From assembly GCF_004769555.1 (NCBI RefSeq), contig NZ_RQFY01000004.1, positions 1,302,001 through 1,366,000 of the forward strand: a stretch of DNA of 64,000 bases, read 5' to 3'. The notes under the pieces were generated by a model that did not search any database, was not told the DNA's origin, and saw nothing but the letters and a program-made list of their open reading frames with translations. Below, piece after piece: positions 43,418-51,710 of this stretch; the stretch's first letter is position 1, and the number at the start of each line of letters is the position of its first letter. Source of the stretch: Leptospira koniambonensis. Lineage in GTDB: Bacteria; Spirochaetota; Leptospiria; Leptospirales; Leptospiraceae. A program made the position numbers and the translations under genes.

Positions 43418-44272
43418 TTAATTCTCAGGAGATTCCATTTTATTCAGATTATTAATTACGTTTTTATAAGATTCATTTTCGTTTAGATCTTCTTTAATGA
43501 ATCCGTCTTTTTTAAGACCTTCTATCGTATTTTTTAAATGTAGATAGATATCTTTTGCTTCTTGTGCCTTTCCGAATCTATACAAAAAATTCCCTTTAGC
43601 AAATAATACAGGAACATTGCGAGGTTCTTTTTTTAAAATAGAATCCAGAAGAGTAAATGCTTTCTCTTGGTCTTGGAAGCCGGCATTGGTCCCTTCCCAA
43701 GAAGAATCTGCCATGGAGGAATCAAAATAGATGAGAGCCAATTGGTATGGAAATCTGGAATCTCTCGTATCCTGCCTTGAAAGTGATTGGAAGATCTCGA
43801 TTGCGATCTGTCTTCTTTTAGGTTCCCAACCTCTGTCTTTAGAAGCATTTGCATAAGATAACGCAGTTTCAAAAAGAAGCTGTTGGTCCACTGGCATCAA
43901 AAGTTGCGCCTTATCAAAATAAGGAAGAGAAGATTCAAAAAAATGAACATCGGCGCCGATCACTTCTGTTTTTCCGGAACCTTCTTCTTGGATTGCTTTG
44001 TTATAATATTTGGATGCTAGATCGTAATCACCGATCTTCATATATCCTTGTGCGATCTTCCAGCTAAGGGCGCCTGCGGATCTGGTCTTAGAAGTCATTT
44101 CCCGGATCTTCTTCTCTAATTCAATGATCTCGGATTCGTCCATGTTTAAACGGCGTTTCCAAGATTCAAGATCCTCAACAGTTGGAGGTTTTGTATTCTT
44201 TCCTGAAAATTTACTTAGGTTCTTACAATCGGAAATTAGAAATACAAAAAGAAGAAGGAGTATAATCCTCAT
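43418..44272 (-). CDS. lipoprotein with TPR-like repeats
   Basis: 284 aa from ATG 44272, where GAGGTGG lies 6-7 bases upstream; an in-frame extension to 44338 has no such site. Signal peptide MRIILLLLFVFLISDC (C16). The rest is helical with TPR-like units, for example WKIAQGYMKIGDYDLASKYYNKAI and VPVLFAKGNFLYRFGKAQEAKDIYLHL. Likely an outer-membrane or periplasmic scaffold lipoprotein; no specific function known. First gene of the run leading to dprA and the HTTM gene. Confidence 0.78.
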   Translation of the reverse strand: MRIILLLLFVFLISDCKNLSKFSGKNTKPPTVEDLESWKRRLNMDESEIIELEKKIREMTSKTRSAGALSWKIAQGYMKIGDYDLASKYYNKAIQEEGSGKTEVIGADVHFFESSLPYFDKAQLLMPVDQQLLFETALSYANASKDRGWEPKRRQIAIEIFQSLSRQDTRDSRFPYQLALIYFDSSMADSSWEGTNAGFQDQEKAFTLLDSILKKEPRNVPVLFAKGNFLYRFGKAQEAKDIYLHLKNTIEGLKKDGFIKEDLNENESYKNVINNLNKMESPEN

Positions 44273-44394
44273 TTGATTCCACCTCGGGAAGAAATCGTAT
44301 TTGAAATACCATGTCCGAGAACTGTACGGATGGTCCACGGAAAATCCTGAAATAGGAATTTTTTTGAAAGGAAAAAGAAAGATTTAAGAAGGGA

Positions 44395-44425
44395 AAGGGG
44401 AGAAGGCATAAATCCTTCTCCCTTT
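44395..44425 (-). terminator. terminator of the DoxX-like gene
   Basis: AAGGGGAGAAGG (44395-44406) pairs with CCTTCTCCCTTT (44414-44425) around a 7-base loop, with one G-T pair. It lies directly after the DoxX-like stop at 44431. The T-run on the minus strand is short. Confidence 0.55.
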
Positions 44426-44430
44426 ATTAA

Positions 44431-44778
44431 TTAAGCGTTGTCTCTGGAAATTCCAGCGATAACTAAAGCTCCACCTAAAAGACCCAGATCTTTCAAGGTA
44501 TTGATAGTGGAGGACATGTCTCCTTTGATTGCTCCCGGCAAGTGTAGAAGAACAATATAAATTCCTAAAAGTACAGCTAGTAGGGTCATAGCGAGTTTGG
44601 TTTTTTTATTTATAAAAATGCTGACCGCAGCTGCAACCATTGCGGCTCCAGTTACATAAATCCAAATAACTCCGCCTGGAACAGGAACCATTCCTGCCAT
44701 TTGGCTTCCGGCTACAAAATGGTTCAGTCCAAAAAGTAGGAACGGGACAGCATACACATATTTCCCGATTGTTTGCAT
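44431..44778 (-). CDS. DoxX-like membrane protein
   Basis: 115 aa from ATG 44778; GAGGAG lies 9 bases upstream, which rules out the longer frame to 44820. Four membrane segments. YAVPFLLFGLNHFVAGSQMAGMVPVPGG and the closing KDLGLLGGALVIAG are typical of small DoxX-family proteins. DoxX-like proteins have been linked to oxidative stress complexes in mycobacteria, but for this type no role is known. Confidence 0.82.
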   Translation of the reverse strand: MQTIGKYVYAVPFLLFGLNHFVAGSQMAGMVPVPGGVIWIYVTGAAMVAAAVSIFINKKTKLAMTLLAVLLGIYIVLLHLPGAIKGDMSSTINTLKDLGLLGGALVIAGISRDNA

Positions 44779-44872
44779 AAAAATTTTCTCCTCGAGTTTG
44801 ATCGAAAATTGCTTTCGCAAAGCGACCGTTAATTAGTATGGAAGATCCCGCCTCACGCAAGGAGAAAATGGA

Positions 44873-45304
44873 TTGGATCTGGGAAAAAAAAATGATCTGC
44901 CCCAAGGTTGGAGAATGGTCCGGCCTGAAGATTTACAAATTCTGATCCAAATGGAGAAAGCGGTTTTTGGAAGTTCTTCTTGGTCCAATTATTCTATCCA
45001 AAGTCATATCGAAAATCATCCGGCTTGGATCAAAGAAGATACAGGTTTCGTATTTTATATGGATCTAATTGATTTTTCAGAATTATTACGGATCGGAATT
45101 CTTCCAGAAAAACGAAAAAAGGGAGAGGCAGGATCTATTCTGAAAAAACTATGCGATCTATTTCCCAAAACTATTTTAGAAGTTTCTAATTTAAATTCTT
45201 CTGCTATTTTGTTATATACTAAATTAGGTTTTATAGAATCAGGAAGAAGGAAATCTTATTATGGACCGGGAGAGGACGCGATCTTAATGGAGAAGGTTCG
45301 CTAA
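44873..45304 (+). CDS. GNAT-family N-acetyltransferase (RimI-like)
   Basis: 143 aa from TTG 44873, with AGGAG at 44860-44864. MVRPEDLQILIQMEKAVFGSSSWS and LRIGILPEKRKKGEAGSILKKL (a degenerate acetyl-CoA site Q/RxxGxG/A) with SNLNSSAILLYTKLGFIESGRRKSYY are the GNAT pattern, close to RimI ribosomal-protein acetyltransferases. An ATG at 44868 is out of frame; a run of nine A follows at 44884-44892, so a one-base change there would put that ATG in frame. Converges with the gene at 45301, overlapping by 4 bases. Confidence 0.75.
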   Translation: MDLGKKNDLPQGWRMVRPEDLQILIQMEKAVFGSSSWSNYSIQSHIENHPAWIKEDTGFVFYMDLIDFSELLRIGILPEKRKKGEAGSILKKLCDLFPKTILEVSNLNSSAILLYTKLGFIESGRRKSYYGPGEDAILMEKVR

Positions 45305-45789
45305 AAAGGGAACGATTTCTTGATCACTCGGATCTGCACTAATTGTTGATTTGAAAATAAAAAGTATAATCTTACTCTCAATGGAAAAGGTTTTTTCCAA
45401 AATCTGAATTCTTTCATATTGATATACATTCCCAAATTTACTTCGATATAACTACTCTCGGTAGGGATCCAATGGAATGCGTTGGATTGGACTGTTCCTT
45501 TTTTGGTGAATACCATTATATCGGAAACATATTCCGGATCGTCTTGAAATTGTCCTTGATGAAAACCAACCAAGTCCAGATTTTTTCTTTTGATATAATC
45601 CATTACTTTTCGTTTAGAACTACCGAGAGGTAATTCTTCCATTACTTCCCTTCTTAATAGATAAGCAGAAGTTTCTAAATATGGATCTTTTAGAATATAT
45701 AAGAATATTGTAATGAATATGGATAAAATAGCGGTCCATTTGATCGCGATTTTATGAGAAGGTTTTAATTTTTCTGCAAAAGTACCACG
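45301..45789 (-). CDS. membrane-anchored hypothetical protein downstream of ispF
   Basis: 162 aa from TTG 45789, preceded by AAGGA at a distance of about 12 bases. One membrane segment ([21 protein letters not shown]) lies near the N-terminus; the soluble part of about 120 residues contains [20 protein letters not shown], a pattern common in small secreted proteins. The frame runs back to 45864, but that part is inside ispF. There is no ATG in frame near the ispF end, so the start is uncertain. Third gene of nadA-ispF. Confidence 0.6.
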   Translation of the reverse strand, partial: RGTFAEKLKPSHKIAIKWTAILSIFITIFLYILKDPYLETSAYLLRREVMEELPLGSSKRKVMDYIKRKNLDLVGFHQGQFQDDPEYVSDIMVFTKKGTVQSNAFHWIPTESSYIEVNLGMYINMKEFRFWKKPFPLRVRLYFLFSNQQLVQIRVIKKSFPF

Positions 45790-46247
45790 CAACTTGCGCC
45801 CAATCCTTCGGTTCTGCCCAAGGCTCCCATTTTTTCGGTAGTAGTCGCTTTTACTGAAACACAATCTTCTGGAAGTCCTAATAAATCAGAAAGTGAGGAT
45901 TGTATCTTAATTCTGTGAGGAGAAATTTTAGGTCTTTCTCCAATTAAAGTACAGTCAATATTTACTAAACTGAAATTTTTCTCTTTAGCAAGATCCAAAG
46001 TTTTTTGCAGAATCAATTTAGAATCCATGTTTTTGAGAGAAGGGTCAGTATCTGGGAAATACTGTCCAATATCTCCCAGTCCCATTGCCCCTAGAATTGC
46101 ATCAGCTAACGCGTGTATTACGATATCTGCATCCGAATGTCCGATAAGAGCATATTCTGAATCAATTACGGCCCCGCCCAAGATCAATGGGCGAGAATCG
46201 TTAGTTTCCAGTCTATGGAAGTCTAGTCCTTGTCCTATTCTGAACAT
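45765..46247 (-). CDS. ispF: 2-C-methyl-D-erythritol 2,4-cyclodiphosphate synthase IspF
   Basis: 160 aa, full length. [10 protein letters not shown] carries the metal ligands D9 and H11, [16 protein letters not shown] the third ligand H43, and [14 protein letters not shown] the trimer-interface end. It makes the cyclic diphosphate of the MEP isoprenoid pathway in the cytoplasm. It follows nadA by 5 bases, so both are co-transcribed. The following small gene starts inside its 3' end. Confidence 0.96.
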   Translation of the reverse strand: MFRIGQGLDFHRLETNDSRPLILGGAVIDSEYALIGHSDADIVIHALADAILGAMGLGDIGQYFPDTDPSLKNMDSKLILQKTLDLAKEKNFSLVNIDCTLIGERPKISPHRIKIQSSLSDLLGLPEDCVSVKATTTEKMGALGRTEGLGASCVVLLQKN

Positions 46248-46252
46248 TTAAG

Positions 46253-47224
46253 TTACTTATAACTCACTTCCAGCATTCTTTGGACTGCCATTCTTCCTTT
46301 TTCTACGATTTCAGGATCTAATTTGATCTCGAATTGTTCGTACAGAAGTGCATCTTTAATTTTTTCTAATGTGATTTGTTTCATATGAGGACAGGTCCTG
46401 CAAGAAGAAACAAATTGTCTATCCGGGAATTCAGATCTGAGATTGTCTCCCATAGAACATTCAGTGACTAAGAATACATCCTTAGCTCCTGAATCGCGAA
46501 TATATTTAGACATTTGAGAGGTGGATCCAGCGAAGTCGGAAACTTCTACCACGTCAGTGTTACATTCAGGGTGGGAGATGACTGTGACTCCAGGCCATTG
46601 TCTTCTGACAGAAAGAATGTCCTCTGCAGTGTACATCTCATGCACCATACAACGTCCAGGAAAAGAGATGATCTTTTTATTAGTTTGTTTCTGTACATTC
46701 CCAGCAAGGTATTCGTCAGGAAGAAATATAACTGTGTCGCTATCCAAAGAATTTACGATTTGGACAGCGTTTGCAGAAGTGCAGCAAATATCAGTTTCAG
46801 CTTTCACTTCTGCAGTGCAGTTAACGTAAGTCACTACTGGAACTCCAGGATGCTGGCTTTTTAGTTTTTTAACATCTTCTCTAGTGATACTTTCTGCGAG
46901 GGAACAGCCAGCTTTTAGATCAGCGATCAGTACCTTCTTCTCCGGAGACATAAGCTTTGCAGTCTCCGCCATAAAATGGACCCCGTTAAAAAGGATAATA
47001 TCAGCATCTGTTTCCGCAGCAGCCTTACTCAGGTAAAGTGAATCTCCAAGTATATCCGAAACCCCGTGAAAAACATCCGGGGTCATATAATTATGTCCTA
47101 AAAGTACTGCGTTTTTTTCTTTTTTGAGACGGTTGATCTCCTGGATGAGAGGAAGTTTTTCCTCTATCTCATGTTCCATGTAAGTGGATTTCAGGGATTT
47201 TCGAATGTCCTCTATGGTTTTCAT
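46253..47224 (-). CDS. nadA: quinolinate synthase NadA
   Basis: 323 aa. Cluster-binding cysteines are seen in [30 protein letters not shown] and [33 protein letters not shown] and [16 protein letters not shown] bind the substrate. NadA condenses iminoaspartate with dihydroxyacetone phosphate to quinolinate for NAD synthesis. It begins the nadA-ispF operon; no nadB or nadC lies nearby. Confidence 0.96.
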   Translation of the reverse strand: MKTIEDIRKSLKSTYMEHEIEEKLPLIQEINRLKKEKNAVLLGHNYMTPDVFHGVSDILGDSLYLSKAAAETDADIILFNGVHFMAETAKLMSPEKKVLIADLKAGCSLAESITREDVKKLKSQHPGVPVVTYVNCTAEVKAETDICCTSANAVQIVNSLDSDTVIFLPDEYLAGNVQKQTNKKIISFPGRCMVHEMYTAEDILSVRRQWPGVTVISHPECNTDVVEVSDFAGSTSQMSKYIRDSGAKDVFLVTECSMGDNLRSEFPDRQFVSSCRTCPHMKQITLEKIKDALLYEQFEIKLDPEIVEKGRMAVQRMLEVSYK

Positions 47225-47577
47225 GGGCCCCCTGCCAAGTTTAGGCGGTTCTATCTCTTTTTTAATTTCGACTCTTAGATTTAGGAGTCTGGCAACCTAA
47301 ATGTAAAATTGCCGAAGGAACTAGGTTTTGCAAGTGTTTATAATCTGTTCGGCTCCCAAAACCTGTCATCCATTCCAGCGACCCCAAGTTTTTTGCCTCT
47401 GACCGACCCTATCTTATAGTCCGTAACAAAACAAAGGTTATTAGAAAATTTGAGTTTTGGGCTTCAAGAACCCGGCCCTTGGGACGGGTTCTTAAAATAA
47501 ATTGACAGAAAAAGAAATACCGGAACAAATACGAAGTTATTCCTAAAAATCATCCATAAAGGATTGGTATTAACCCA
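47225..47577. promoter_or_regulatory. divergent control region of nadA and LipL41
   Basis: 353 bp without a gene. AAGAACCCG (47466-47474) and CGGGTTCTT (47485-47493) form a perfect 9-bp dyad with a further CCC-TT-GGG inside. A perfect TTGACA follows at 47502-47507, with ACAAAT at 47525 as a weak -10 (17-bp spacing). The dyad would lie about 45-70 bases before the LipL41 transcript start, an activator or repressor position. Confidence 0.5.
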
Positions 47578-48642
47578 ATGAAAAAAATCTCTGCTCTGCT
47601 CCTCGCAGGAGCTATTGCATTTTCGGTTTCCAACTGCGGCGAAAAAGTTGAAGTCGAATACCCTGTTTTTCCTAAATCAAAAGAGGGACGCCAGCTTCAA
47701 AAATTCCTAGGCTCTATCCGCAATGTTGGATTAGCAGTCGAAAAACCCCAAAAAAGTCTTTGGGAAACCGTTTTCGGAGCAGGTTCCAGCTTTATCGACC
47801 AAATGCCTTCTAAAGTTTTTGAAGCTTTTGACAAGGAAACTTATTACAAACTGATCGACCTGAGCAAAAGAGCTGACTCTATCAATGAGGCTTCTTTAAC
47901 TCTTACCGGAATTACTAAAAGTCGTGTTAAACTCGGAAACCAATTAGGTGCAGAGGCAATTCTACATATCGGTTATCAAAAACCATACACTGAGTGCGGA
48001 AGCGAGATGATGTTTGATACTGGCGCTGCTGCTTTGAAAGGAGTAGGAGTAATCGCTTCTATTGCGACTGGAAAACAAGTTGATACTGGAAGTGGTTCTG
48101 TTAGCAAACAAACTGGTATCCGTTATATGCTTATTCCTCTAGATGCTACTTTAATCAAAGTAGAAACTGGAGAAGTTAAAAAAGCTGTAGTTTCTAACCC
48201 TGCAAAAGTTGATGCAGGAGTTGGTAACTTAGATTGCCCTTCTGTTCTTGACTCTTTCGGAAAAGCTTTAGACGAAGCTGCTCTTTATATCAAAGACAGA
48301 CTTTCTCCAAAAGTTAAAACTGAGTATATCAAAGTATTCAAAGACGACGAAGATCCTGAAGTTGCAGGATACCTTGACGACGGATACCAAGAGATCACTG
48401 GAGAAACTCCTAGCTTCAAAAAAGCAAAAGAGAACTGGGAAAAAGCAGATAAAAAAGCTGGTGGAAAGTCTTGGGGAGCAAAAACAAACCTAGGAACTTA
48501 CTACTTCCAAGCTGGCGACTTTGAAAAAGCAATCAAACTTTACGAAGAAGCAATGAAACTTACTGGAGCTGACAAGAACTACGTAAGAGAACTTCGTAAA
48601 CGTGTAGAAGCGGCTGCTGCCGTTGATGACACTGAAAAATAA
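47578..48642 (+). CDS. lipL41: major outer-membrane lipoprotein LipL41
   Basis: 354 aa, against 355 for the L. interrogans protein as I remember it. Signal peptide [20 protein letters not shown] with lipidated C20. [40 protein letters not shown] and the TPR-containing end [27 protein letters not shown] are highly similar to LipL41 from memory. LipL41 is an abundant, oligomeric lipoprotein, dispensable in L. interrogans, and reported to need the small co-expressed protein Lep. Codon use is regular, as expected of a highly expressed gene. Confidence 0.95.
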   Translation: MKKISALLLAGAIAFSVSNCGEKVEVEYPVFPKSKEGRQLQKFLGSIRNVGLAVEKPQKSLWETVFGAGSSFIDQMPSKVFEAFDKETYYKLIDLSKRADSINEASLTLTGITKSRVKLGNQLGAEAILHIGYQKPYTECGSEMMFDTGAAALKGVGVIASIATGKQVDTGSGSVSKQTGIRYMLIPLDATLIKVETGEVKKAVVSNPAKVDAGVGNLDCPSVLDSFGKALDEAALYIKDRLSPKVKTEYIKVFKDDEDPEVAGYLDDGYQEITGETPSFKKAKENWEKADKKAGGKSWGAKTNLGTYYFQAGDFEKAIKLYEEAMKLTGADKNYVRELRKRVEAAAAVDDTEK

Positions 48643-48669
48643 GAAAGTAAAACTTTCTTTCGGTTTCGA

Positions 48670-48702
48670 GAAAAGCGGGCGGATGACGTCCGCTTTTCTT
48701 TT
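48670..48702 (+). terminator. terminator-like hairpin enclosing a lep start codon
   Basis: GAAAAGCGGGCG (48670-48681) pairs with CGTCCGCTTTTC (48687-48698), 12 bp with one G-T pair, leaving loop GATGA. TTTT follows. The ATG at 48683 lies in the loop. It looks like a terminator or an attenuator between lipL41 and lep. Confidence 0.65.
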
Positions 48703-48997
48703 ATGTAGTGCGCTCTTCTTGTCAGATTGCAGCAGAACGAAACCAAATTTGGAAGAATGTTCAGATGCTCAGATCCATATTTCTAAACTGATCGCGAACG
48801 ATGAAACTATGGAAAAAGGTGTACAAGCATTGATGTTAAGATCTGTGTTAAAACCTGAAACCAGCGAAGCGATTATCAGAAGTTGTGTGGAGAATAAAAG
48901 TTTACTCCAAGTGCAATGCGAGCTATCCAAGGAGAAGTTTAGAGATCTTCAGGAATGTAAACAACACGCTCCTAAAAGAGCAGAGACTGAGGGATAA
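48683..48997 (+). CDS. lep: Lep-like small lipoprotein/chaperone of LipL41
   Basis: 104 aa from ATG 48683, with signal peptide MTSAFLLCSALFLSDC and lipidated C16. The mature part is helical and rich in Cys (C27, C67, C75, C88 about). Position right behind lipL41, size and exported character match Lep, reported to stabilise LipL41. An alternative ATG at 48626 inside the lipL41 end would add 19 basic residues before the signal peptide. I prefer 48683 for its compact signal peptide, but its ATG is in a hairpin loop and lacks a spaced ribosome-binding site, so the start is open. Confidence 0.78.
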   Translation: MTSAFLLCSALFLSDCSRTKPNLEECSDAQIHISKLIANDETMEKGVQALMLRSVLKPETSEAIIRSCVENKSLLQVQCELSKEKFRDLQECKQHAPKRAETEG

Positions 48998-49074
48998 ATC
49001 CTGCGCAGATCGTTAAACTTTCAGTATATTCGTTATTCATAATGAACTTTGGACTAATTATGATCGGGGGATGA

Positions 49075-49689
49075 ATGGGGTTTCTCCGTAATTTGATCAG
49101 AACGATCCTGATTATTGGTTTCTTTAATTGTTCTTTGAATCAGTTTGTTTACCATGATGAGAAGATATTAGAGCGAAATAATCTAGGTACTATCTCGTTT
49201 AAATTCGAAAATGATACGTATATTCCGATCAACTACATCGAACTCTCCAGAGTATGTCTTTCGCAAAGAAAATACTTCTTAGAATTTGGATCGAATGTTT
49301 GCGAGACCTTACATTCCGATGGAACCGTTACTATAGAAAGGGGCAAGTCGATTGAATTGAAGGTCCCAGAGGGAATATACTCAGGGATACTTTCAGGCAA
49401 TGGGTCTGATTTTCCTCATTCGTTCCAATTAGAAGCGATCTTTATCAAGGGCCAAGCAGCAAAAGATGTGACAAAGAGATGCTCTGTAAAAACGGATCTT
49501 ATCGAAAAATACGATTGCGAGAATGTTATAGTCAAGCAAGGAAAGAAAACTGAAATTAAAATTGTTCTTACGAACGAAATTGAAAGCCAGGTAGGAGTAA
49601 GTATCTTTCTTGCCATTATTTCACTTGGAAATTTAATTCTGCCACCTAGCATTATTCGGACTCGAATGGAGATTTTGGATCCGATGTAA
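49075..49689 (+). CDS. hypothetical lipoprotein
   Basis: 204 aa. GGGGG lies 6 bases before ATG 49075. Signal peptide MGFLRNLIRTILIIGFFNC with C19. The mature part is beta-rich (GTISFKFENDTYIPINYIELSRVCL, GTVTIERGKSIELKVPEG) and ends with a hydrophobic stretch (VGVSIFLAIISLGNLILPPSIIRT) that could be a membrane segment. Not recognised. It is 77 bases after lep in the same direction. Confidence 0.7.
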   Translation: MGFLRNLIRTILIIGFFNCSLNQFVYHDEKILERNNLGTISFKFENDTYIPINYIELSRVCLSQRKYFLEFGSNVCETLHSDGTVTIERGKSIELKVPEGIYSGILSGNGSDFPHSFQLEAIFIKGQAAKDVTKRCSVKTDLIEKYDCENVIVKQGKKTEIKIVLTNEIESQVGVSIFLAIISLGNLILPPSIIRTRMEILDPM

Positions 49690-49764
49690 AAGATCTTCTT
49701 TTTTCTGAACACAAATCCTTAGTTATGGATCCGTTCTATATTCTCATGTGATATACTGAATAAA

Positions 49765-49793
49765 ATTTGGCCCCGAGAAGTTCGGGGCCAAAT
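49765..49793 (-). terminator. strong terminator of the zinc-knuckle lipoprotein gene
   Basis: ATTTGGCCCCGA (49765-49776) pairs with TCGGGGCCAAAT (49782-49793), 12 bp, followed on the minus strand by TTTTAT. It begins 6 bases after the stop at 49800. Confidence 0.85.
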
Positions 49794-49799
49794 CAGATC

Positions 49800-51428
49800 C
49801 TAGAATATAGGAATTAAATTCACAGAAGGTTTTTGGAAAACTCCACCTGAAGGGGCAGTGTACGTAGTAGATTGTAATTCGGTCCCGTTTTGTAAATTAT
49901 ACCGTTTCAAATATGCAGTGCTTTGTGAACCGGAATCGATATATGTAAGAAATACATCTGAGCTGGTTCCTGTACTTACAATATCAATTTCCCTAAAGAC
50001 ATTTGAGCTCGGACTGTTTGGAAATATGTTTGAGGTATAATTCGGAAAAGTTCCGGATACAGATGTCACATATTGTAATGGAACACTTCCGACACCTCCT
50101 CGCATAAATGCTAGGATTGTTTCTCCATTCGATAATGCGGCAAGCTGAGCAGAAGATGCATCTCCGCCATTATTATCGTAATAGTAATAACTAGAATTCC
50201 AATTAGAACCGTCAGTACTTGTTCGAATCCTAACTCCATTTAATCCAGGGCCCGCAAAAGTAGCCCAGATTTTTTCAGCCGCTGAACCGGCACCTGTTAC
50301 TACTGCCGATAAAGTATAATTATAAGCACCCGCTCCACTATACGAGGTTAAGTAAGTCCAACTGATACAATCGCTACTTCGATAAATAGCCTGATTTCCT
50401 TGCGTATCTGAGTAGTTTAGATAAAAATTCCCTTTAAAATAAACGAATCCGAAAGAAGATAATGTAGAGAAGGTAAAATTACTTGCTGGCAAATCTGTTT
50501 TAGGAAAATTCCCAGGAGTAATTTGATTCCGTTGAGCAGAAGCAAAACGAATTATATTTCCTTTCGAATACGCAATATAGCTAAGCCCTCGATCAGGCGC
50601 ATTTGCGATTTTTATACCTTGGACACCTAAGTTTTGAGGATAATAAGGTATTGGATTCGTCGGCGCAGGGTAAATGGATTGTGCTAAAATTTGTCCTGCG
50701 GCAGAGAACCCTCCCGTATAACCTCCACTACTTGTTTCGACAGAAAGAGCCAACTCCATTTGATTCATTGTGATCATTTGATTGGGTTGGAAATCGACGT
50801 AATAATTTCCACTTCCAGAGGTACTATGATTTCCGTGAGTCGCAGGACACATACTCTGAGAAACATAAGGTCCGTAATGAAGAGCTCCACATTGGTTACA
50901 CCATCTCCATCCATCTTGTTGGGAGTTTGGAGAAGTAGAAGTCAAACCTAGAACGTAAGAAGCGCTTCCTGTAGCATTATGCGTTCCTCCGTTTGGGCAA
51001 ACGTTAGGCGCTCCTGGAGAATCATACCAAATAGCTTGGCAATTTCTACACCAATGCCAATGGTCTTGGTATCCGGATGGAGTTGGCTGTCCGTTACTCA
51101 GATAAGGAATTACATAGTTTCCACTTAGTATTGCTTCATGTGGTTTATTATCTCTGGGACAGATACTATTCGGCTGATCCGCTCCACGATAAAAAAGTCC
51201 GTTACATTTATGGCACCAAGCCCAATTTGATTGTGCCGACATTCCTGATATCACATCTTGCGCACTTACGGAATGTGTATGAGTAGAACTCAAATTTTTA
51301 GCTGAGGATAAAAGACCTGAAAGAAAGGAAACTTCCTTCTCACTCTCGTGTTCGTGGGGATTACAGTTCTCTATAATTGGTAAAAGAATTAGCACCAATA
51401 AAGCTGCGCTAATAATACGTGAACGCAT
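49800..51428 (-). CDS. lipoprotein with three zinc-knuckle-like repeats and an Asp-box region
   Basis: 542 aa. Signal peptide with lipobox PIIENC (C22), then a His-rich linker. Three repeats follow at about 69-109, 124-161 and 174-212, each WxWCxxCxxLxY...CP...H...SxNY, with C72/C75/C90/H97, C127/C130/C144/H150 and C177/C180/C194/H201 as possible zinc ligands. The rest (about 240-540) is a beta-propeller-like region with Asp-box motifs SSDCISWTYL and STDGSNWNSS of the BNR/sialidase type. Similar W-C-x2-C repeats are known in secreted bacterial proteins, for example of actinobacteria. A carbohydrate- or surface-binding role is inference. Confidence 0.78.
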   Translation of the reverse strand: MRSRIISAALLVLILLPIIENCNPHEHESEKEVSFLSGLLSSAKNLSSTHTHSVSAQDVISGMSAQSNWAWCHKCNGLFYRGADQPNSICPRDNKPHEAILSGNYVIPYLSNGQPTPSGYQDHWHWCRNCQAIWYDSPGAPNVCPNGGTHNATGSASYVLGLTSTSPNSQQDGWRWCNQCGALHYGPYVSQSMCPATHGNHSTSGSGNYYVDFQPNQMITMNQMELALSVETSSGGYTGGFSAAGQILAQSIYPAPTNPIPYYPQNLGVQGIKIANAPDRGLSYIAYSKGNIIRFASAQRNQITPGNFPKTDLPASNFTFSTLSSFGFVYFKGNFYLNYSDTQGNQAIYRSSDCISWTYLTSYSGAGAYNYTLSAVVTGAGSAAEKIWATFAGPGLNGVRIRTSTDGSNWNSSYYYYDNNGGDASSAQLAALSNGETILAFMRGGVGSVPLQYVTSVSGTFPNYTSNIFPNSPSSNVFREIDIVSTGTSSDVFLTYIDSGSQSTAYLKRYNLQNGTELQSTTYTAPSGGVFQKPSVNLIPIF

Positions 51429-51710
51429 AAATGCTCCTTAAATTCAAACGGATTTGAATAATCGTTAGGAAATAAATTGTTAATTCCTTGGAAATGACAA
51501 ATCGGGGACACATATAATCATAGATTGGAAGCTTTGTATATCGCTCGAATAAGTAGTTTTATTCATTTTTTCTAAAATATAATCCGAGCGTTTAAGATAG
51601 ATTTAGCGATAACGGGAATAGGTGAAAATGCCTTAAAAGCAGGTAAAATTTACCGATTTCCAGATTGTAGAAACCGGAGAAGTCTAAAGTTTTGTACTCA
51701 AAGACTTCTT

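Noticed and set aside
45790..45864. Longer form of the gene after ispF
   Set aside because: It would overlap ispF by 100 bases; the ATG at 45864 lies in the conserved ispF frame and no ribosome-binding site is seen.
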